Below, piece by piece: positions 6,087 to 8,149 of a DNA stretch of 8,149 nucleotides (within the stretch, counting starts at the first letter, position 1; every line of letters begins with the position of its first letter). Position numbers and translations under genes: made by a program. Below the pieces are notes generated by a model. It saw nothing but the letters and a program-made list of their open reading frames with translations, was not told where the DNA came from and ran no database searches. Origin of the DNA: an uncultured Bacteroidota bacterium (lineage in GTDB: Bacteria > Bacteroidota > Bacteroidia > Chitinophagales > Chitinophagaceae); the NCBI GenBank assembly GCA_903905685.1, contig CAIVHI010000257.1, positions 1 to 8,149 on the forward strand, in the 5' to 3' direction.

Positions 6087-7937
6087 ATGGCAAAACTACG
6101 GAACCTCGTTTCATCCTTCGTCCGGACTTTTGCCCTGCTGGCGGCGTTGCAGGCATCTGCCCAAACCGCTGCCCCTGTGCGGCAGTATGCATCGCCGGTG
6201 CGCTATATTCCTTGTGCGGGCTCCATAGCGCCCTCGGTGCCCGATATGCAGTGGAAGCCGCGGCTGTCGCTGAAGCCCACTATCCCCGACTATGAAGGCA
6301 TTGCCCCCGACAATGCCAAGCTTGACAGTATCTCCAAAGCCTTGTTCAACCTCAAGGTGCAATACCGTAAAGACCATCCCTCAGCCCACAAAGCCACCTC
6401 CATCGTTCCCGACCTGGTGCGCAGCTTCCGCGCCAACCTCAACGATGGCGAGACCCCGCTCGACAACACCGTTGCCATATCCAACAACGGCATCATCGTC
6501 AACATCATCAATTGCACCATCAACTATTACGATACTCTTGGCAACTGCACCTTCTTCTCCGACCTCAACACGTTTATCGGCTTCGATTCCATAGGTGCCA
6601 GTTGCGACCCGGAGATTTACTACGACCCGGCTGCAGACCGGTTCATCTTCGTGGTGATACAGTTCGACCAACTGGCCAACAACAGGATTGCCGTGTGCTT
6701 CTCTAAATCGGGCAATCCGCTGGCCGACGGCTGGTGGAAGTACCAATTTACGGGCGACCCTCACCAGTCCGGCCTGTTGTTCGATTACCCCAAGCTTGGC
6801 TGCAACGATAGCGAGTTTTACATATCGGGCAATATGTATGACCTGAACCTGAACCAGTTTTCGCGCACCATCCTTTATCAATGCAACAAATTGGCAGGCT
6901 ATGAGGGGCTGCCCATGGGGCAGGTGTTTTACGATTCCATTCCCGGCAGTCCATTCACCCTCATGCCTATGTCGGCCGGTGGCGATGTTGGGGTTCCCAC
7001 CGGCATGCATTTGGTGTCTACTATAGCACTTGGAGGAGACTCCATACACTACTACCACATTTCGGGCAACTGGTGTTGCATTCCCTACATCACCCTGCAA
7101 CCTGTGCATACCATGCCCTATCTGGCACCATCTCCCGGCCAGCAATTGGGCACTACATCCACCCTCGACATCCGCGACTGCCGCACGTACAGTGGTTTTG
7201 TGCTCGATACCGTCATCCACTTCGTTTTTCACAGCACCAACCCCATCACACTCGATGACCAAATCAACTACAACCGCCTCAACCTCTCTACCATGACCAA
7301 TATTTCGCGATTGTTCGGCATTGAGGGGGCCGACTGCGCTTACCCCGCCGTGGCATCAATGGCCACCGCGCAGGGCGATAGGTCCGTAACTATAGGATAT
7401 GGGATGACGGGCCCGTCGATTCTACCCGAAATAATGGTCGTGAATTGTAGTAGCGACATGTATTGGTCTGACCCCGTGGTGGTTAAAAACAGTGTGAACT
7501 ACAATGCCGGCTTCCGCTATGGCGATTATACCGGCATTTCGAGAAAACATACCGGCCTGACCCCCGAAATCTGGATGAGCGGCATGTTCTCCGACTCGGT
7601 CAACCAATGGGATTCTTGGATATCGGAGGTGTATGGCCCCGCAGGCAACGATGGTGTGCACCAAGTGCCGGCACCCATAGTAGGCTCCCACCTATACCCC
7701 AACCCCATTCGCAATGCCTTCACTTTCGAGTTTGAATGCGGCAAAGATGGCGACATCCGCATCGTCATCACCGATGCCGTGGGTAATACCGTAAAAGACC
7801 TGTACTCGGGCAAAGCCCGCGCGGGTACCAACACATTCAGTTTCGACCAACGCAACCTGCCACCCGGCAACTACCTGCTCACCGTTTATGGCACGGAGGG
7901 GGCTATGCACACCGAAAAATTGGTGGTGGTGAAATGA
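6087..7937 (+). CDS. Secreted protein with T9SS type A C-terminal sorting domain
   Basis: A 616-residue protein exported by Sec and then across the outer membrane by the type IX system. I chose the ATG at 6087 because it begins a proper signal peptide: basic n-region (Lys3, Arg5, Arg13), hydrophobic TFALLAALQA, cleavage motif ASA|Q after residue 25. The in-frame ATG at 6006 would bury this under 27 unrelated residues. The C-terminal 80-90 residues are a type A sorting domain: LYPNP (536-540), a beta-rich middle with ITDAVGNTVKDL, LPPGNYLLTVYG (591-602) and the last strand KLVVVK (611-616). The central region (about 100-525) is rich in beta-type blocks such as DPEIYYDPAADRFIFVV (174-190), DYPKLG (233-238), YGDYTGIS (478-485) and TPEIWMSGMF (492-501). 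That suggests a beta-propeller-like fold, with no catalytic motif I recognise. It carries 13 cysteines. It converges on mnmE. Secretion route is well supported; role is unknown (adhesin, surface protein or enzyme). Confidence 0.87.
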   Translation: MAKLRNLVSSFVRTFALLAALQASAQTAAPVRQYASPVRYIPCAGSIAPSVPDMQWKPRLSLKPTIPDYEGIAPDNAKLDSISKALFNLKVQYRKDHPSAHKATSIVPDLVRSFRANLNDGETPLDNTVAISNNGIIVNIINCTINYYDTLGNCTFFSDLNTFIGFDSIGASCDPEIYYDPAADRFIFVVIQFDQLANNRIAVCFSKSGNPLADGWWKYQFTGDPHQSGLLFDYPKLGCNDSEFYISGNMYDLNLNQFSRTILYQCNKLAGYEGLPMGQVFYDSIPGSPFTLMPMSAGGDVGVPTGMHLVSTIALGGDSIHYYHISGNWCCIPYITLQPVHTMPYLAPSPGQQLGTTSTLDIRDCRTYSGFVLDTVIHFVFHSTNPITLDDQINYNRLNLSTMTNISRLFGIEGADCAYPAVASMATAQGDRSVTIGYGMTGPSILPEIMVVNCSSDMYWSDPVVVKNSVNYNAGFRYGDYTGISRKHTGLTPEIWMSGMFSDSVNQWDSWISEVYGPAGNDGVHQVPAPIVGSHLYPNPIRNAFTFEFECGKDGDIRIVITDAVGNTVKDLYSGKARAGTNTFSFDQRNLPPGNYLLTVYGTEGAMHTEKLVVVK

Positions 7938-8106
7938 GTGTTTGGGGTGAAGCTTTCGTACCGATCAATACAGGAAAAATTTCTTGTGGGCTAAAGCAAG
8001 GGTCTTGGGGGGCCGAATCATAAATCATTCCGGAGCATCTCGCCAAAGATTGCCCACCTATTGCAAACGGTTTCGAACCATTGGTGGGGTGGAGCAACGG
8101 CAGCAA
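7938..8106. other. Convergent intergenic gap with a candidate stem-loop
   Basis: This gap lies between two genes that face each other, so transcription should end here from both sides. CCCACC at 8053-8058 pairs with GGTGGG at 8083-8088, and GGTT/AACC (8069-8072 with 8076-8079, loop TCG) can form an inner hairpin. There is no adjacent T run on either strand, so a bidirectional terminator is only a possibility. No coding sequence is convincing. Confidence 0.3.
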
Positions 8107-8149
8107 TCACTTTCCGATACAGAACTTCGAAAAAATATAGTCCAACAAA
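8107..8149 (-). CDS. mnmE: 3' end of mnmE (tRNA modification GTPase), cut by the window edge
   Basis: The minus strand from the window edge reads 13 codons, LLDYIFSKFCIGK, then a TGA stop (8109-8107). The ending FCIGK, with its invariant cysteine, is the hallmark C-terminus of MnmE (TrmE). This GTPase works with MnmG to make the 5-carboxymethylaminomethyl group on the wobble uridine of certain tRNAs. The preceding LLxxIFSKF also fits the usual IFSxFCIGK tail. The rest of the gene lies outside the window. Its importance here is as an anchor: a conserved single-copy housekeeping gene beside the accessory region. The short length limits certainty, but the tail is very distinctive. Confidence 0.85.
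   Translation of the reverse strand, partial: LLDYIFSKFCIGK

Noticed and set aside
8066..8084. A tRNA T-arm-like sequence on the minus strand (GGTTCGAAACC with pairing flanks).
   Set aside because: No matching acceptor, D or anticodon arm can be placed around it, and the upstream DNA is the end of mnmE.

Overview
The window looks like chromosomal DNA from a member of the Bacteroidota (Bacteroidetes). Three things point there. One is a textbook Bacteroidota promoter (TTTG, 20 bases, TATATTTG) in front of the epimerase gene. Another is two loci encoding type IX secretion (T9SS) C-terminal sorting domains, one intact and one decayed. The third is that genes start without strong Shine-Dalgarno sequences. 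A conserved housekeeping gene, mnmE, enters at the right edge on the minus strand, so this is more likely chromosome than plasmid or phage. I see no tRNA, rRNA, CRISPR array, transposase or integrase.

Left half (about 75-3952, plus strand): four tightly packed genes (9-base gap, 4-base ATGA overlap, 9-base gap) that read as one operon for cell-surface glycan synthesis. They encode a GT14/core-2 'Branch' glycosyltransferase, a WxcM/FdtA-type cupin that probably isomerises a dTDP-keto-6-deoxyhexose, a DegT/DnrJ/EryC1-type PLP aminotransferase, and a two-Rossmann FAD/NAD(P)-binding protein of unknown substrate. The ketoisomerase and aminotransferase together imply a dTDP-3-amino-3,6-dideoxyhexose (Fuc3N or Qui3N type). 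The N-acetyltransferase often found in such clusters is missing here, and the flavoprotein follows the aminotransferase instead.

Middle (3953-5106): a separate unit with its own promoter encodes an extended short-chain dehydrogenase/reductase that strikingly resembles plant GDP-mannose 3,5-epimerase, including its catalytic residues. It probably supplies another nucleotide sugar, such as GDP-L-galactose or GDP-L-gulose, for the same or a neighbouring glycan.

Right half (5107-8149): about 980 bases carry no intact gene. They contain, on the minus strand, the wreck of a small secreted protein: a signal peptide, then a T9SS sorting domain, broken by two in-frame TAG codons and one frameshift. 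Head-to-head with it is an intact 616-residue secreted protein with signal peptide and T9SS type A sorting domain, whose large central domain I cannot name. It converges on the last 13 codons of mnmE. T9SS type A cargo is commonly anchored to surface polysaccharide, so a glycan locus beside T9SS cargo is suggestive, but a functional link is only inference.
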